Source: Undaria pinnatifida (Eukaryota > Sar > Phaeophyceae > Laminariales > Alariaceae). Taken from it: a stretch of DNA of 64,000 nucleotides. The stretch is from positions 1,038,116-1,102,115 of the forward strand of contig JABAKD010000006.1 in the NCBI GenBank assembly GCA_012845835.1. The letters run 5' to 3'. Below are positions 13,501 through 28,500 of this stretch, one piece after another; positions within the stretch are counted from its first letter, which is position 1; every line of letters begins with the position of its first letter. The notes beneath the pieces are model-generated. The model saw nothing but the letters and a program-made list of their open reading frames with translations, was not told where the DNA came from and did no database searches. The translations under genes and the position numbers were made by a program.

Positions 13501-16500
13501 GTTTGGCGTCAGTCAAGGGAAATTAGTGGAAAATTGCCATCTGTCGAGATCTCAAAGGGCCATCTCCCGACGCTTTCCACGTTAAAGCCTTGTAGTTTGG
13601 CGTCAGTCAAGGTAAATCATTGAAAAATTTCCGTCGGTCAAGGGGTGAAAGTGCCGTCTCCCGACATCTTCCACACTAAAGCCTAGTAGTTTGGCGTCAG
13701 CCACGGTAAACTATTGTAAAATTGCCGTCGTTCACGGGATGAAAGTGCCATCCGCCGACATCTTCCGCGCCAAAACCTGTTAGTGTGGCGTCAGTCAAGA
13801 TAAAGTATTGGAAAATGCTTTCGGCCAAGCGCTAAAAGCTCCGTCTCCCGAAGTCTTCCACACTAAAGCCTAGTATTTTGGCGTCGGTCAAGGAGAACTA
13901 TTGGAAAATTGCCGTCCGTTAAGGGCTAAAAACTGCCGTGTCCTGACGTCTTCCACACTGAAACCTGGTAGTAGTTTGGCGTCAGTCAAGGTAAACTATT
14001 AATATTAGAAAATTGCCGTCAGTCAAGGGCTAAAAGTGCCGTCTCCCGACGTCTTCCACACTAACACGTACCCGGTAGTAGTTTGGCGTCAGTCAAGGCA
14101 AACTATTAATATTAGAAAATTGCCGTCAGTCAAGCGCTAAAAGTGCCGTCTCCCGACGTCTTCCACACTAACACGTACCCGGTAGTAGTTTGGCGTCAGT
14201 CAAGGTAAACTATTAATATTAGAAAATTGCCGTCAGTCAAGGGCTAAAAGTGCCGTCTCCCGACGTCTTCCACACTAACACATACCCGGTAGTAGTTTGG
14301 CGTCAGTCAAGGTAAACTATTAATATTAGAAAATTGCCGTCAGTCAAGGGCTAAAAGTGCCGTCTCCCGACGTCTTCCACACTAACACGTACCCGGTAGT
14401 AGTTTGGCGTCAGTCACGGCAATCTATTAATATTAGAAAATTGCCGTCAGTCAAGGGCTAAAAGTGCCGTCTCCCGACGTCTTCCACACTAACACGTACC
14501 CGGTAGTAGTTTGGCGTCAGTCAAGGTAAACTATTAATATTAGAAAATTGCCGTCAGTCAAGGGCTAAAAGTGCCGTCTCCCGACGTCTTCCACACTAAC
14601 ACGTACCCGGTAGTAGTTTGGCGTCAGTCAAGGTAAACTATTAATATTAGAAAATTGCCGTCAGTCAAGCGCTAAAAGTGCCGTCTCCCGACGTCTTCCA
14701 CACTAACACGTACCCGGTAGTAGTTTGGCGTCAGTCAAGGTAAACTATTAATATTAGAAAATTGCCGTCAGTCAAGCGCTAAAAGTGCCGTCTCCCGACG
14801 TCTTCCACACTAACACGTACCCGGTAGTAGTTTGGCGTCAGTCAAGGCAAACTATTAATATTAGAAAATTGCCGTCAGTCAAGCGCTAAAAGTGCCGTCT
14901 CCCGACGTCTTCCACACTAACACATACCCGGTAGTAGTTTGGCGTCAGTCAAGGTAAACTATTAATATTAGAAAATTGCCGTCAGTCAAGGGCTAAAAGT
15001 GCCGTCTCCCGACGTCTTCCACACTAACACGTACCCGGTAGTAGTCTGGCGTCAGTCAAGGTAAACTATTAATATTAGAAAATTGCCGTCAGTCAAGGGC
15101 TAAAAGTGCCGTCTCCCGACGTCTTCCACACTAACACGTACCCGGTAGTAGTTTGGCGTCAGTCAAGGTAAACTATTAATATTAGAAAATTGCCGTCAGT
15201 CAAGGGCTAAAAGTGCCGTCTCCCGACGTCTTCCACACTAACACGTACCCGGTAGTAGTTTGGCGTCAGTCAAGGCAAACTATTAATATTAGAAAATTGC
15301 CGTCAGTCAAGCGCCAAAAGTGCCGTCTCCCGACGTCTTCCACACTAACACATACCCGGTAGTAGTTTGGCGTCAGTCAAGGTAAACTATTAATATTAGA
15401 AAATTGCCGTCAGTCAAGGGCTAAAAGTGCCGTCTCCCGACGTCTTCCACACTAACACGTACCCGGTAGTAGTTTGGCGTCAGTCAAGGCAAACTATTAA
15501 TATTAGAAAATTGCCGTCAGTCAAGGGCTAAAAGTGCCGTCTCCCGACGTCTTCCACACTAACACGTACCCGGTAGTAGTTTGGCGTCAGTCAAGGTAAA
15601 CTATTAATATTAGAAAATTGCCGTCAGTCAAGGGCTAAAAGTGCCGTCTCCCGACGTCTTCCACACTAACACGTACCCGGTAGTAGTTTGGCGTCAGTCA
15701 AGGTAAACTATTAATATTAGAAAATTGCCGTCAGTCAAGCGCTAAAAGTGCCGTCTCCCGACGTCTTCCACACTAACACGTACCCGGTAGTAGTTTGGCG
15801 TCAGTCAAGGTAAACTATTAATATTAGAAAATTGCCGTCAGTCAAGCGCTAAAAGTGCCGTCTCCCGACGTCTTCCACACTAACACGTACCCGGTAGTAG
15901 TTTTGCGTCAGTCAAGGTAAACTATTAATATTAGAAAATTGCCGTCAGTCAAGCGCTAAAAGTGCCGTCTCCCGACGTCTTCCACACTAACACATACCCG
16001 GTAGTAGTTTGGCGTCAGTCAAGGTAAACTATTAATATTAGAAAATTGCCGTCAGTCAAGGGCTAAAAGTGCCGTCTCCCGACGTCTTCCACACTAACAC
16101 GTACCCGGTAGTAGTCTGGCGTCAGTCAAGGTAAACTATTAATATTAGAAAATTGCCGTCAGTCAAGGGCTAAAAGTGCCGTCTCCCGACGTCTTCCACA
16201 CTAACACGTACCCGGTAGTAGTTTGGCGTCAGTCAAGGTAAACTATTAATATTAGAAAATTGCCGTCAGTCAAGGGCTAAAAGTGCCGTCTCCCGACGTC
16301 TTCCACACTAACACGTACCCGGTATAAGTTTGGCGTCAGTCAAGGCAAACTATTAATATTAGAAAATTGCCGTCAGTCAAGCGCTAAAAGTGCCGTCTCC
16401 CGACGTCTTCCACACTAACACATACCCGGTAGTAGTTTGGCGTCAGTCAAGGTAAACTATTAATATTAGAAAATTGCCGTCAGTCAAGGGCTAAAAGTGC

Positions 16501-19500
16501 CGTCTCCCGACGTCTTCCACACTAACACGTACCCGGTAGTAGTTTGGCGTCAGTCACGGTAATCTACGATATTAATATTAGAAAATTGCCGTCAGTCAAG
16601 GGCTAAAAGTGCCGTCTCCCGACGTCTTCCACACTAACACGTACCCGGTAGTAGTTTGGCGTCAGTCAAGGTAAACTATTAATATTAGAAAATTGCCGTC
16701 AGTCAAGGGCTAAAAGTGCCGTCTCCCGACGTCTTCCACACTAACACGTACCCGGTAGTAGTCTGGCGTCAGTCAAGGTAAACTATTAATATTAGAAAAT
16801 TGCCGTCAGTCAAGCGCTAAAAGTGCCGTCTCCCGACGTCTTCCACACTAACACGTACCCGGTAGTAGTTTGGCGTCAGTCAAGGTAAACTATTAATATT
16901 AGAAAATTGCCGTCAGTCAAGGGCTAAAAGTGCCGTCTCCCGACGTCTTCCACACTAACACGTACCCGGTAGTAGTTTGGCGTCAGTCAAGGCAAACTAT
17001 TAATATTAGAAAATTGCCGTCAGTCAAGGGCTAAAAGTGCCGTCTCCCGACGTCTTCCACACTAACACATACCCGGTAGTAGTTTGGCGTCAGTCAAGGC
17101 AAACTATTAATATTAGAAAATTGCCGTCAGTCAAGGGCTAAAAGTGCCGTCTCCCGACGTCTTCCACACTAACACGTACCCGGTAGTAGTTTGGCATCAG
17201 TCACGGCAAACCATTGGAAAATTGCCCTCGGTCGTTCCCATCCGTCAAGGGCTGAAGCGCCGTCGCCTGACATACTTTTTTCTTCGATAGGGGTAAGCAC
17301 GGCAGCAGATTTTTTTTTTTCGGAATGGCGAGGCTCTTAACTCTAAAATCGCCGAAATTTCTTGGCATTTTTTTCCGCAAACGTTTTGGTTGGACAATGT
17401 AGGCCAGGTGGGATTTTGTTCATGGGGTAGGCGAGTCATCTCACGGACGGGTTGCAGTTGTTGGATTTACTAATAATGCAGTTGTTGGATTTACTAATGA
17501 TGCAGTTTTTGGATTTACTACTAGGGGTTGCAGTTGTTGGATTTACTAATAATATACCTGCTGTCCGATTGAGCTCAAGGGAGAAACTAGCGGTTAGTCA
17601 TTGATCAAGTCATTTCACGAGTGCACATCGTTTTTTTAGGACTAAGTAAGGCATAGAAGCTTGGTCGGGTTGTGCGAACGAAGAACGACTTCGAAGTCAT
17701 TTTTTGGCTGAGATACTCGAGAAATTTCTTAGAATCTGCTGCTGCACCCCTACCGTGGGACGGTAGAAAAAAAAAAAAAAAAATGGTCCATCACTATGGT
17801 AGCATGCGCTGTGTATAGCGCTCTTAGATCGCTGGGTTTTGTGAATGACACGGGGCTCCTAGGCCCAACATCATCAGAATGCCAGTCACCTTATTTGTTT
17901 ATTGTTTTGCTCATCCTCTTCTATTTTCTTCGCACTCTGCATTTTCTTTTTTTCTCTCCCTAGATGCCTTTTTTTTTTTTTTTTCATCCTCCGGCGGATG
18001 GGGAAAAATAAAGCTTTAGCTCACCACACTTCCACGTATTTTCATACGCGTCGCGTGTCGATTTAACTCAGTTGCTTTCGCAGCCCAACGCCAGCTGGCG
18101 CACCCTTCGGGTCATATTGTAGGTATAGCGTAAGCTGTCCCTACCAGTGGTCTTCGTTACAACCCCGGCAGCGCAAGCTGCCGTTGATGCCATTCAGATC
18201 CGAGGTCGCTCCTGATGCTTGGTATAAAGCGGGCCCTTCTTCCCCCCCCACTACGATACGCGCCTTCATTTTCTTATAGCGACAAGACCCCGGCCCTTTC
18301 TTCCCTCGTCGACTGCAGTAGCATCGAATTGGGTTCTTGCGGCAGAATATCGTTCGTTGTATCGCTAGACCATGGGATATTTTATCAGGTTTTTCATTTT
18401 TTCTTTTTTGTGTTTGGGTGAGGTATCTTCTCCTTGTCATCTTTTTTTTTTCCATCACTTTTTTCTCTCGAGCTCAACTCATGAAATTTTTTAGACAGGG
18501 CTTTTCACGCGTTGGATCACTTCTAAATCTCGCGGGGTCGGATCGGGTCAGGATAACCCGACCCGACCCGACCCGACCCGACCCCTGAGATTTCGAACAC
18601 CTTTTGACCCGACCCGGCTCGACCGGCCAGCTTTTGAAAATATTTTGACCGGACCCGCGAGCCGGGTCATGGCCCATGAAAAACATATTTTTTTTTGCCG
18701 CTCAGTGACCTTCTGGACAAAGTCGTGGTCACAAGTGTCTTTCCTCCCCCCCCCCTCCCTGGGTACATACGTGCCTTCACCTGTATTGCGTGTGGGTTCA
18801 GTATTCACAGCCTTCAACTTTTTGTTTTCTACCGCCCGATTATCTCGATTCCGGCACTCCTTAAGTCAAAAACACCGGAGAGCACTAGGCGTGCCCCGAC
18901 CGAAACCGGCACCGGAGCAAAACTAACAAAGACCAACCACAGACTAATGCTACGGATACAGCAGGGGGAAGGGGGGGGGAGTTCACCTTTTTGGAGGCTT
19001 TTTTTTGTGCAGTGGATCGGGGTCACTTCGCGCGAGTGACCCCCCGCTTGCTCCTTGGCGGTGGCGTCTTTAGCTCTCGCGTCGCTAAGCTAACACTGCG
19101 ATATGAGTCCGCAAATGGAATGGTGGACGCGCGCTACGATAGAGGTTCGCAACTTTTTTTTCTAACACTACCCCTCAATTGGGGAGCTCAGGAGATGAAA
19201 AAATTGCTGCTGCCGGACTAAAAACCTCGGGGGCCTAAGCTACACAACGAAAATCACGCAACAAAAAAAAAATGGCCTTCTATTTAATTTTTTCCGACGA
19301 TAGTATTAGTAGGCTAAGGAGCCCCGTCATTCAGAAAGCCATTTTCGCCAAAAAAAAGGTATACCTCTGCCGCAGCATGCGTCAGTGGCCTACGCTGCGT
19401 CTAAACAATCACCCTAAAGTAGCCCTAACGTATTTGTGTCCGTGAGGTACGAGGCCACTCGTGCGGCGCGGCTCAAACCTGGCTGTCAAGATGGGGGAAG

Positions 19501-22500
19501 CCCTAACCCCGTACTGTAGCCCTGGCCCAAAACCGACTTTGTCCTTTGGGGACACAGGCTACGGCAAAGGCTGTTTCGTGGAGGTGTTAAGGTATACCAC
19601 GTTTTTTGGCTGAGAGCGTGAGTTAGCAACACTCGATGAAAAACTCGACGAGCAGTGGGATTGCTGAACCCTGTGCGCGATAAAAGTTGAAGGCAGTTAG
19701 AACCGGGGGGGGAGAAGGGACGACACCTGTGACCACGGTTTGTCCAGAAGCTGGAAAGTAGAAGTGTGGGAAAAAATAAAACAAGAAATGGACGCGTGCT
19801 ACGATAGAGGTCGCACTCTTTGGCTGAAACGTTTTGTTTTTTCAATGACGGGCCTCATTAACCCATCACCGTCGAAAAAAAAAATGCCGTTCATCAACAT
19901 GAACGTTTTGGAAACGTAGGCCATGAAATTTTGCTCATCGGGTAGAACTTCTCAGCTCAGTCGAAATCGTTTTTCTTTCACCCGGGCTTCTCAAGCGCGG
20001 CAACCCCAGGTGAAAAGAAAAAAAAAAGAACGGTGTACGAAGTGTCTCTGCAGTGGCGTATGTCTAATTTTGTTTTGATTTCGTTTTGTTCTGTTTTTTT
20101 TCTCTGCAGTAGCGTATGTCTAATTTTGTTTTGATTTTTTTGGTTTTGTTTTTTTCACACTTCTACTTTCCAGCTTCTGGGCAAGCCGTGGTTACAGGTG
20201 TCGTCCCTTCTCCCCCCCCATTCTAATTGCCTTCACTTTTTTATCGCGCATAGGATTCAGCAATCCCACTGCTCGTCGAGTTTTCATCGATTGTTGCTAA
20301 CTTACGCTCTCGCGCTTTCCCCAAGTCAATTTGTTCATAAGAAAAAGTCCCCACGAATTAATACGAGTATGCACTCGGGGGGACTCGAACTCACGAAACT
20401 GATATATACTATTCTATACCAGGCTCGAGGATGACCTCATACGCCACCGGGGCGACCGGCCGTCTGTACCTCACACCATGACGTGTTTTGCGTAAAACTG
20501 AAAAGTACAACTCCATGGCCTCATGGCCTAGGCATGAAAAAAAACAAACATATTTTGGCCAAAAACAAAATGCACATTCCGACCATTTTTGGGTTCAGGA
20601 ACGTTTCATGGCTGCTCGACACGAGGAAGGATGCTATGAAAAACCTATCTTCACATGTTTTCTCGTTCGCAAAGAACTATCGAACGAGGACGTGAGGGGC
20701 GGCAAGGGGCACCGGATTTCAGGAGATACGGCCGGGAGCTGGGTTTGAAAACCGGCGATTTCGTCCAAGAAAAGTCGGTGGGGCTACCGTAGAAACTGCA
20801 CACACATTTTTTTTTTGGTCTGTCCGGAATAAACAGCATGCGCATCTTTTTGCTACGGTTCAAGCCACCAACTCGCCAGCCAGATACAGAAGTATTGCTT
20901 GATGTGCATGCAACAAAGAACAAACCCGACAAGTTCTGCCAGCGAAGAAAAACAAGACTCGTGCCATCGGGTCGGTAAGAGAATGGGGGAAGCGGGGGGT
21001 GGGCGTACTCGATATTCATGCATGGCCGTAGTCGTATGACCGTAGACCCTCGCATCCCTATATACTATGACGGAGCACGTCGGGTTTTCACCAACCAGGC
21101 AGGCATTCCCTGCACCAAGCGCGAAGCCCCGTGAGGTGTTCGGCGAGTCGCATGAAAGGTGAGCTTCATCCTTCCAAGAGCCGCTTGTGAGGCGGACTTG
21201 CGTGTGGATGACAGCTTCAATGAGTTCATTTATTTTCCGGTATGGCTCCTTCCAGAGACAACAACGGTAGTACTATGCAACTGCCTCGTGAGTGCCTTAT
21301 CATAAACATTACGTGATGCGATCGCTCCCCTTGTGCGGAATAATAGTTCTCCACCCCGCACAAATGACCTAACTCGGCCGCCAGCTGTGATCGACAGCCC
21401 GAAAAACAAAACGTTATCCCGGTGGTTTAGCTCATGTAGTGAGCGGCATGTTTTACAGTGTCGTTGCCAACCGACGCCACCCCAACCTACATACCGGTAT
21501 AACATACGAGGGGGGGGGGCAATACGCCTTGATGCTCACTGCAAGAACCACGACACTGACGTCATAGATATTCAGATGGAAAAAGAGAAGATTAAGTATG
21601 TCGTCTGGCCGTCTAAGCAGTAGTTTTGCTCGATGTGCATCCAGAACCTCGACAAATCCCGCAAGGAAAACGAAGATTCACGCTATAGAGTTGGTAAGAG
21701 AAAGGGGAAAGGCGGGGGGGGGGGGGATGCTAGAGTGCTTACTTTCACTGCAAGAAACACTAGATTTATGCCGCAGACAGGTAGTTAGAAAAGGAGAAGA
21801 TTGAGCAAGCCGGTTGACAATCTAAGCAGTAGTTTTGGTTGATGTGCATCAAGAACCTCGACAAATTCCGCAAGGGAAAACATGATTCATGCCTAGAGGG
21901 CCGGTAAGAGGAGGGGAAAAGGGGAAGGGGGGGTAATGGTCCTTGGTTCACTGCAAGATCAATGCCACAGATAGTCAGTTGGAAAGGGAGGAGAAGGTTA
22001 AACCTATCGGTTGACGGTCTAACAAGCAAGTTCACTCGATGTGCACCAAGAACCTTGACGGCTTTTGCAGTGGAAAACGAGATTCATCCTTCATAGCGGC
22101 GGTGGGAGAAAGGAGAAAAAGGGGGGGCTGGGGGGTGTCAGACCTCACGTCCATTCCATCTACCACAGCAGAGGGGGGTGCACAATAGTTTCGGCCAGGC
22201 CGTGAACGCCTTCTGCAACCGGAAACCCATCTTGGGGGACATTTTACTTGGATTTAGCACCGTCAACGCCTTCCACATCCAGAATCCCATTTTTTGTAAT
22301 ACTCGGAAGTAGTACCGTGAATGCCTTCTACAACCGGAAACTCATCTTTGGTGGACATATTACTCGGAATTAGTACCGTTAACGCCTTCCACAACCGGAA
22401 ATCCATTTTTGGTGTACATACTACTCGGAAATAGTACCATTAACGCCTTCTATACTAACCGGAAGCCCATTTTTGGCAGACATACTACTTGGGATTAGTA

Positions 22501-25500
22501 CCGTTAACACCTTCTGCAACCGGAAACCCGTTTTTGATGGACATAACATATTACTCGGAATTAATACCGTTAACGACTTCCACAACCGGAAACACATTTA
22601 TGGTGGACTTACTACTCGGAACTAGCACCGTTAACGCCTTCTACAACCGGAAACCCATTTTGGGGGATAGGTTACTTGGAATTAGTACCGTTGACGCCTT
22701 CTACAACCGGAAATCCATTTTTGGTGGACATATTACTCGGAATTAGTACTGCCTTCTACAACCGGAAACCCATTTTGGGGAACATTTTACTTCGAATTAG
22801 TATTGGGAATGACGCCTACTACAACCGGAAACCATTATGGGGGATATATTACTCGGAATAAGTACCGTTAACGTCTTCTGCAACCGGAATCCCATTTTTG
22901 GTGGACATACTACTCGGAATTAGTACCGTTAACGCCTTCTACAACCGGAGACACATTTTTGGTGGACATATCACTCGGAATTAGTACCGTCATCGCCTTC
23001 TACAACCGGAAACCCATTTTGGGGGATATTTTACTTGGAATTAGTACTGCCTTTTACAACCGGAAATCCATTTTTGGTAGGCATATCACTCGGAATTAGT
23101 ATGGGGAGTGACGCATGCCACGGGAGAGGTACACCTTTTTTTTGGGGGGGGACAGCTACGGTAGGGGGGGTCACTTTTTTTTTTCGGAAAAAACAAAAAA
23201 AAATGGGAGTTGGCTCGGGGTCGCTCGCGCGAGTAATCTTACTATTTTTCGTGCCGTTTTACTCCGCAATGGGACGGTTAGCTGCACCGCGCCTAGCAAT
23301 AGCTCTATCGCTATGGTGGGACCCGAAGGACTATCGCTATGGTGGGACCCGAAGGACTATCGCTATAGTGGGACCCGAAGGACTATCGCTATGGTGGGAC
23401 CCGAAGGACTATCGCTATGGTGGGACCGGAAGGACTATCGCTTAGTGAGACCCGAAGGACTATCGCTATAATGGGACCCGAAGGACTATCGCTATGGTGG
23501 GACCGGAAGGACTATCGCTTAGTGGGACCCGAAGGACTATCGCTATATTGGGACCCGAAGGACTATCGCTATGGTGGGACCCGAAGGACTATCGCTACGG
23601 TGGGACCCGAAGGACTATCGCTATGGTGGGACCCGAAGGACGCGCCAGCTAGCGCTGGATTGCGAATGCAATTGAGGTAAATCGACACACGACGTGTATA
23701 AAATTACGTGGAAGTGTGGTGAGCCTAAGCTTTATTTTGCCCCATCCGCTGGAGGATAAAAAAAGAAGAAAAAAGAAAAAAATAGCCGCCCCAACGTATG
23801 CTTTGCCGAGTGAATAAACAGGGTCAGCCGTGCGAGTGGCTCAGAACCCGGTAGGGCGATGTCGAAAAAGTGTAGCCTTGGCGTCTTAAGCTTCCAGAAC
23901 TCGCACGAAAAAGCTTTTCGTAGCCCGCCCCAAATGCCTGATTTCGAAAAGAAAAAAAAACGTAACTCGATGAGCAATCCCCCCATGGCCTAGTACTAGT
24001 ACTTGAAGAGGAATACGAAACCTTCCTACCTGGTAGGTCATATCCCGCGGCAAGGGGTGGCGTTTTAAGGGGGAGACAAACGTTGCGGACCGGTTGAGCC
24101 CCACCAGTCGGTGTGGGGACTATTGATAATCGATCGGAATGATATCTTTAACAAGAGTATGTTTCGACGCAGTATTCGTAGTAAAGGACTATTAAGAGCT
24201 AGCGCGTAGAAACGGTTGTTCGGGCTGCTGCGTTCGAAACACAAACGTCTTCGAGGTCCACGTTTCGGGGTGACAAAAAAATGCGTCCCTCGTGTCAGGA
24301 GCTCGGAAAATTCTCAGAAACTTTTTTCTGCTGCACACAACTAGCGTGGGATGACTCTTACGTTGCCCAAATGAAAATAGTGACATTCTAACAACAAAAA
24401 AGGATTAAGAAACCCCAGTCATTTAGAAAATTATTTGGGGAAAAAAACAATGGTTGGCACACGCCGGTAGTCGACGTGACGACTGACTTTGAGGAGCTTC
24501 TCAAAATTGAGGAGCCTAGGGTGCACCAACCATTGTTTTTTGCCTTCTGAGGGTGACGGATTTTTGACAAAACAGCGGTTGGTACACCTCACCCAAAAAA
24601 ACAATATTAATGAAAAAAAAATCAAGTTTGAAATCCGACAAACAAAAATGCATGTCTCAGGTACGAAAAAAAACGCGCGTAATTGAAAAAGCAAGAATGA
24701 CAATTCCCCGACGATTTGAGACCAAGTAGCGCCGTGAATCCAAAAATTATTTTTCACCAAAAAAAGGGATACCAGGTACCTTATTACCTCTAGAACTCTT
24801 TCGAAGAACTCGACTGTTTATGGACAAATAGAGTGTTCGCGATTTTTTTTTGTCCAACCTCTGCTGGGTAGGGAAAAAAATGTGAAAATCGTACTAAAAC
24901 CGCCAAACATTATGAAACCCAAGGCCAACCAACCAACCAACCAACCAACCAACCAACCAACCAACCAACCAACCAACCCATCAACCAACCAACCAACCGC
25001 CTGGCAAAAAAAAAAGTTTATTACGGAGATCAATCCGTTGTTTGTAACATGAAATCCAAAACAAAAAAGAAAAACGAAAGTATGCTCCCCGTTGGTGTCT
25101 TCAGCTTTTGAGTCGACAACTGAACGGAACGCCATACGGCGCCACACGAACACCGCCGTTACGTAGGAGAGCTGGACCTAAAAGTGTAAACGGTAAACTT
25201 GTTTTTATGTCAACCTAGTCCTACCAACGAAGGATCTCCGTGGTAGAAAAAAAAAGAAAAGAAATGTTGAAACCACCGTACATCACAAAATAAACCCACC
25301 AGAAGGCCAATCGACCCACGAAAACATACGTTTCAACATAAAAAAAAGGCAGGAAAAACGTGTTTCCGACCAAAACGGTTTTCACCTGATTTTGCGCGGG
25401 TTGGGTTGGCGTTGGATTGACAAATTTGACGGTTTCAATTACTAGCATCATATGTTTTTTTTACACTCTATCCAAAACAAAAGTTGGTTTTCATCGCAAA

Positions 25501-28500
25501 CACCCGACCTGTACATTTCATAGTGGTACTTTACTAGATCCCTACGAGCCCATGGGGTTTTGTATCCATGGGGGTTTTGTATAGGGCTTGGCGCTCCGTT
25601 CCTCTCAAAGTCTGCGGCCGGGTGAAATTTCCGTTTCTTTTCTTAATCATTACTTATTGTTTTTTCGAGCTCAACTCACACAAGCGGTATCACCTTCGGC
25701 AACCTCCTGGACAACAAGCCGCGGTCACAGAGATGTCTTTCCTCCCCCCCCCCCCCGATACATCTGATATGTACGTGCGTTCTCTTGTATCGCCCATAGG
25801 CTACAGCATTCCCACTCTTCAGTTTTTTTCATGCTCGTCGATGTTCATCGAGTTGTTGGGGAAGCTGCACAACCCCCCACCCCAAGTAGAACGCGCCCTC
25901 GTTTCGCTTAGCTTGTGTCGACTTCTCGTGCGCGGGAAGTCGCTTACCGCAGGATTGATGCCGAAAACGCCCACAAAGTTGTAGTGGTAGAGCGTCAGCA
26001 TTCCGGTATACCAGAGCGCGTGACCCCCCGACAGCTCCTGTCAAAAGGCGGGCGCGAGGGCGAGGGCAGGGCACGAGAGAGGAGGAGGTAGCTTTACGGG
26101 CCTCACTCACCACCCCCACGTATACTCCAGGTAAAGCACCAAAGATATTACGCTCTCTATACCTGGTAGAGGTTTTTAGGCACGTTTTTTTTTTGTTTTT
26201 TTGCGTTTTCTCTTTTGCGGGTCTTTTGCGGTTATATCAAGGGGTATAGACCCAACCCAGCCAGCCCAAACCCTTTCTTTTTTTCACGCTTCTACTTTCC
26301 AGCTTCTGGACAGGCCGTGGTCACAGGTATCGTCTCTACTCCTCCCCGGCTCTTGCCTTCAATTTTTAGCGCGCGTAGGGTTCAGCAATCCCACTGCTCG
26401 TCGATTTTTCATCGAGCTTTGCTAACTCTCGCTCTCGCGCTTTCCGCAAGTCAACTTGTGCACACGAACAAGTCCCAACGAATCTATACGAGTAAGCACT
26501 CGGCGGGGCTCGAACTCACGAAACTGACCTGTACCAGGCTCGAGGATAACCTGATACGCCACCGGGGCGACCGGCTAACCCAAACCCTAACCCTAACCCC
26601 GCCCCCAGCCCTAGCCCAGGCTAACGCTACGGCCCTCATTCGCGTGCTACGATAATAGAGGTGCGCCACTTTTTTCCTAAAGTTCCTCAGTTTGGGAGCT
26701 TAAGACCTATACCAAGAACGGATTTAGAGAAAAGCCAAACTGCTATGATACCGGATGCAAATTCCCATGGCCTAGGTACGCAACGAGAAACATGCAAAAC
26801 AAAAGTCCTATTATTAGCAGGTTAAGGAGCCCCATCATTCAGAAATCATTTTCGCCAAAAAAAGGTATACCTCTGCCGTATCATGCGCCCTTAGCGTGGC
26901 TTCGCCGCGCGAAGTTGAAGGTTAACGATGATCTCATGAAAATATGTGCGAACCAAGATAAAAAGACGTCATGTTATTGGTACTTTATCTGGTATCTTTG
27001 AAGTGGCGAGAAGGTGGTGACGTCTAATGCAAGAAAGAAAGAGAGTGAAACAGATCCAAGGCCACGATATTGTTGGGGAGGGCGGGGGGGAGGGGGGGTG
27101 TACTCGATATTCATGCATTGCCGTAGTCGTATGACCATAGACCCTCGCATCCCTACTCTGCCGGGACGGAGCACGTCGGGTTTTCGCCAACCAGGCAGAC
27201 ATTGCTTGCACCAAGAGCGAAGCGCCGCGAGGTGTTCGGCGAGTCGCATGAAACGGTGATCTGCATCCTTCCAAGAACCACTCGTAAGACGGACTTCGGC
27301 ACCTTGTGCCTGCTTTCTTGCTTATGGATGACAGCGCCAATAAGTTACTTTGTTTTCTGGTGTGGCTACTCCAGAGACAGCAATGGGCATTACTATGTAT
27401 CTGCCTCGTGGGTGCCTTACCGTATTCACACTACGCGATGCTATCATTCCTCTTGTGCGGAGTTAGGGTTCTTCACCCCGCACAATATGATCTAACTCGA
27501 TATAACCATCATGGTGACGACCAAAAAAAATAAAAGGTATGATACCCTTGGTTGTCGATTAATAGCTCACGGCAGTGAATGGCATGTTTTTACAGCGTCG
27601 TTGCCAACTAACGCCTTCCCCAACATATAATGATTTACAGCGTCGGTGCCAACCGATGCTGAATATATATATACTAGTGGTACTCCCGAAATATGCCAGT
27701 TGCCGGCCGGTATGGCGGACAAAAACAAATTGGTGCTGTATCCTCTGTATTAAGTACTAAAAGAACAAAAAAGAACAAAATAATAACAGAGCAGTACGGT
27801 AATGCCGCCGTACGTACGGTAGTAAAGGTATCATCCTCTGTAGATTATGTAAGTTTTGCAAAACAAAAATAAATGATAACACGGCAGCAGTAGTACGTAC
27901 GGTAGTAAAGGACAAAGGAGTGCAGCAGTGGGGACGGTGGTACTCCCAAGCACCAGTGGGAGGCCGGTATTGCAGAAACAAAAAAAAGGGTTAATCTCCC
28001 ACAGGACGCAAAAAGACTCCCACGTACAGAACGGCCCACCCACCCACCACGGACGACGCAGTGCACCCTCCGCCCACCCACCGACCAAACCTTTACTACA
28101 TACAGCAGAACAGCAGTGCAGCAGTACGTACATCAGAACAGCCGTGCAGCAGTACGCACAGCAGTATACACCTGGTACGCGGGGCGCATTTAGCTGGTTG
28201 GTTCTTATGAAACAGGAAACAGCAAAAAAAAGACTCCCACGTACAGAACGGTCCACCCACACACAACGGACGACGCAGTGCACCCTCCACCCACCCACCG
28301 ACCAAACCTTTACTACATACAGCAGAACAGCAGTGCAGCAGTACGTACAGCAGTACACGTGGTACGCGCGGCGCAGTTAGTTGGTTGGTTCTTGAGGACC
28401 TTGTATGAAACAGGAAACAGACGGGGGGGAATTCCTTTTTTGACGATACTCGGCCATCTCGGGGAGCGGGCGAGCCGCCGCCCACCACCCACCCACCACC

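Noticed and set aside
13385-17220. CRISPR-like array
   Set aside because: Units are contiguous 107-bp copies without unique spacers, and the context is eukaryotic with no cas genes.
22164-22212. Possible PDE exon [10 protein letters not shown] with acceptor TTTCCGGTTGCAG at the end of the 61-bp array
   Set aside because: Its length does not fit the phases of exons 8 and 9, which join perfectly as FGINPA-NLSRF without it. The acceptor word is part of the repeat unit.
23035-23680. Open frames reading [18 protein letters not shown]
   Set aside because: Product of the 26-bp minisatellite; open in all three frames because of the unit length.
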